NCBI GenBank assembly: GCA_002633025.1
Contig: NMRB01001315.1
Location: forward strand, 95,904-159,903
Source: Notospermus geniculatus
Taxonomy: Eukaryota; Nemertea; Pilidiophora; Heteronemertea; Lineidae
Reading direction: 5' to 3'
Length of the DNA stretch: 64,000 bases
Positions 61,841-64,000 of this stretch are shown in pieces. Within the stretch, counting starts at the first letter, position 1, and every line of letters begins with the position of its first letter. The notes under the pieces are model-generated. The model worked only from the letters and a program-made list of their open reading frames with translations, was not told where the DNA came from and ran no database searches. A program made the position numbers and the translations under genes.

Positions 61841-62085
61841 CAGTCATTGACAAAAGTTTATCTCCACCTGACATCTTGAATATTTCAAATACTACTGGAC
61901 CAATTTTAACACAGTTTGTTGAACATGAAAGGTTATCTTGTTGGTCATATTTCTGCATTAAAACTTTGGATATTCGGAAATATCATTGTTATTACGTAAT
62001 TTTTTTGTGATTTTTGTTGCAGTTCTGATAGAGTGGAACTTGCTAAAGATTTGGGGCTTTGTTTCATCAACATATGTAACTGCGT
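61841..62085 (+). mobile_element. Single arm of a Tc1-like foldback element
   Basis: After a TA (61839-61840) it begins CAGTCATTGACAAAAGTTTA and follows the 2961 element's arm for about 245 bp at roughly 80 percent identity, ending near CATCAACATATG. The other arm is absent. It lies in the intron upstream of the XPG-like exon. Confidence 0.75.
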
Positions 62086-62166
62086 AGTCGGTACCTATGA
62101 GTCAGAATTTTGCCCTAAAGATGAAATTTTAGGGTCTAATTTAAAGTTAATTAATACTCTAGCGTC

Positions 62167-62541
62167 CAATGGAAATACCTAGTAAGTCACATTTTTGGAA
62201 AAAATGAGTGAAGGCCAAATTCGTACTTGCTAGGTATTGTTTCATCATAATAAACAGTTTTTGTTTGCAAAATGTTCGCCAATAAAGCCTCGGAAAGACA
62301 GTGGTGCACTTACTCGGTTTTTACGTCTATATCATCAGAATTGTGACGTTTTTACCTTTGCAAATTCAGCATGAAATCAGAGGTAAAACATCGCTAATTG
62401 CATTTAATCCTGTTGTATGACATATTTTTAACTAGGAGTGTTTTCCACAACAAAACTCTTCAAAGTTGTCATTCCACATAAACCCATTTTTCTCGAAAAC
62501 AACAAAATGTGACATACTAGGTACATTGTATTTCCATTGGA
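62167..62541. repeat. Imperfect inverted repeat, possible foldback
   Basis: CCAATGGAAATACCTAGTAA at 62167 is complementary to TACTAGGTACATTGTATTTCCATTGG at 62515-62541, with a few-base indel; CACATTTTTG and AAAATGTG extend the arms. The interior is AT-rich without an ORF. Confidence 0.6.
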
Positions 62542-62622
62542 TACAGATGGGACACATAGTCTACATGACAACATGGTCAAGAGAAATCACCAGTATGCTC
62601 AGCGACTGGATAAGTCATTTTT

Positions 62623-63502
62623 CTACTTGTATTTGAAACAGTAATGCATCTGGCTGTCAACCAAATCTGGGGGCTCCATCTTCCTTATAATGCTATCCAG
62701 CGGCTCCCAAGAAAGGTCATCTTCATCTGGGAAGATATAGAGACCAGTTTTGTCTATTTGTTTCAAGAATCGGACTTCGACTTCAGATGCTTCCTTGTCA
62801 AAATTCATGACCTGAAAATACATACAAATAAGTGAATAAAATGCAGAAGAGATTGAACACACTGAAACTACTGCAGAGGCTCCGACATTGTCTGAGAGCA
62901 AGACACTTCTTATGAGTTGGTGTACCTTGTACTACATATAGTACCTACATGTAGTCCCAGACACAAGATTTGGCACTCGGTCAACGGGTCTACTCACCTG
63001 TGCCATGAATGATTCGCGACGACCATGACGACTCCCAGAACTGACTGACAGTGACACCTCAGCATAGTCACCAATGTCAAGTTGGATTCTGAAATGGCAG
63101 AGTGAAACCTGAAATACTTAGTAATCCATTGCATTGCAATCATTGCAATTGCCACGGAGGAGCACAAGTACTTTGCTGTAGAGAGTGTACATGTTCAGGA
63201 ATTTACTTTGAACCACAGCAGATAAGTTTCAATTTGGTGTGGAATGATGGAGGCACCTTCTTAATTCTCAGGTCTGTAACAGTTTGATTTTTACCTCAAT
63301 GAAATACAGGCAGGGCAACCTGAGTCATGGTTCCTTATTAGTAATAATACATGTACAGGTTGTGATAGGGACTACCATACTTTAATTTATGAGTTGTTAA
63401 TAAATTATTTAACACTCACCTTTGTTTGTTGATGGGCAAACATGGGACAAAGTCATTTGGTTGCCAGATCCGTTGTTGTGTAACCTTTCCTTGGGTATTA
63501 GT
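62623..63502 (-). CDS. Three-exon Tudor-like protein C-terminus
   Basis: Exon 63502-63420 (acceptor TTCTTTAG, donor AAAG/GTGAGT) reads KVTQQRIWQPNDFVPCLPIN. Exon 63088-62998 (TTTCAG, CACAG/GTGAGT) reads IQLDIGDYAEVSLSVSSGSR and HGRRESFMAQ. Exon 62811-62623 (TTTTCAG) reads VMNFDKEASEVEVRFLKQID, LYIFPDEDDLSWEPL and ends at a stop after KYK. All three junction phases agree (2+1, then 0), strong evidence of a real transcript. The motif G-D-x-A-x-V ... A-Q-V ... V-x-F-L ... YIFP-x-E-D-x-x-W is a Tudor-like module; function unknown. Confidence 0.7.
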
Positions 63503-63558
63503 CTAAAGAATGCTCGCCTGGCAGCTAGTTTGCTGAATTCTTGGTTTCAGGAGTCTGT

Positions 63559-63932
63559 TTAAGATATTGCGATTTCTTCCATTTGTTCTTCGTGAGCTGC
63601 TAGTTCAAGTGCAATCGGTGACCTCATTTCAACATGATGGTGATCATCTTTGAATGCTAGTTTACTTGCTGACCTTGGCAAGCAGTTGTCATCCCCGAAG
63701 AGTGTAACTGAAAATATGTCAATTGTTACTTCAAAGAGTTCCGTGGCTACTTCATCAACACTGAAATTGTCCAGACAGGGGTTCCTGAAGGAAACAGGGT
63801 ATTTCTTCTCAATCTTTTCCAGCAATAATTTTGCAACAACTTTAAAGTCACTGAAACTGAGAGATTTGGTTGCTGATTGTACATGAGCAAAGAACTTTGT
63901 CCTTCCGACTGCTTCAAGCTTTTGTTCCAAAT
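63559..63932 (-). CDS. OTU-type cysteine protease domain exon
   Basis: After a CATCTCAG acceptor the frame reads EQKLEAVGRTKFFAHVQSAT, KSLSFSDFKVVAKLLLEKIE and, centrally, TLFGDDNCLPRSASKLAF followed by HHVEMRSPIALELAAHEE. The GD-x-NCLPRS block with a downstream HH-x-E-(L/M)-R is the OTU signature carrying the Asp and nucleophilic Cys. The catalytic His region that normally follows is not in this exon, which ends in a stop at 63559. The exon may continue into 62623-63502 through an unseen donor, or be truncated. OTU enzymes usually cleave ubiquitin chains. Confidence 0.6.
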
Positions 63933-64000
63933 CTGAGATGATGTTGATGGCGAATGCCCGAAAATGTCATTCCCACCCTCACCATCCACCTCCGTAACCA

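Noticed and set aside
63102-63287. Plus-strand Cys-rich protein (LHCNHCNC...CCRECTC)
   Set aside because: It lies in the intron between two phase-matched minus-strand exons and has no splice or homology support.

Overview
This is 64 kb of animal nuclear DNA. The genes are intron-split, with phase-compatible splice sites, and most of the window is interspersed repeats. The repeats include BEL/Pao and Ty3/gypsy relics, a non-LTR insertion, PIF/Harbinger, hAT-, Tc1- and MULE-like elements, hairpin MITEs, AGGCCT-rich palindromic tracts, and elements headed by AGCTCAC-type hairpins and GTCCGTCGTC runs. That mix is typical of marine invertebrates such as echinoderms, hemichordates, cephalochordates or molluscs. 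The species cannot be fixed from sequence alone. There are N gaps at 12974-13306 and 56975-57074, and single Ns at 29545 and 45449.

Layout. Positions 480-43635 hold three head-to-tail copies of one composite unit: unit 1 at about 480-21430, unit 2 at about 21474-35760, and a 5'-truncated unit 3 at about 37345-43635. All recognisable coding pieces in the units lie on the minus strand and keep the same order: Tudor-like, C2H2, a cysteine cluster with a YRYQ motif, SAM-like, a CCHC knuckle, a Cys-rich domain, a HARBI1 relic and BEL/Pao gag. Most carry frameshifts or stops, so the units look like decayed copies of one or more large transposon-like genes. The copies differ mainly by insertions, so each copy supplies empty sites for the others. 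The same pattern would appear if diverged haplotypes were wrongly assembled in tandem, which is the main caveat.

The stretch between units 2 and 3 (35760-37345) has a tyrosine-recombinase-like (DUF3504-type) relic and a good first exon of a MADF-domain gene. Positions 43700-47210 are mostly nested mobile elements. From 47900 to 64000 the sequence is unique and holds minus-strand exon sets (a two-exon unknown gene, a Myb/SANT-like C-terminus, an XPG/FEN-like protein, a three-exon Tudor-like gene and an OTU-protease exon) between decayed retrotransposon pieces.

The most interesting signal is a group of 0.9-1.2 kb elements (E1, E3, E4, E5, E7, plus fragments). They insert after a run of five T without any target-site duplication. 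Each starts with a hairpin, and the hairpin's left arm is also complementary to a motif near the element's 3' end. That complementarity changes in step from family to family. A second small hairpin lies a few bases from the 3' end. Comparison between units gives exact empty sites. The architecture resembles non-autonomous Helentron/Helitron-2 elements, but no transposase is present to prove it.
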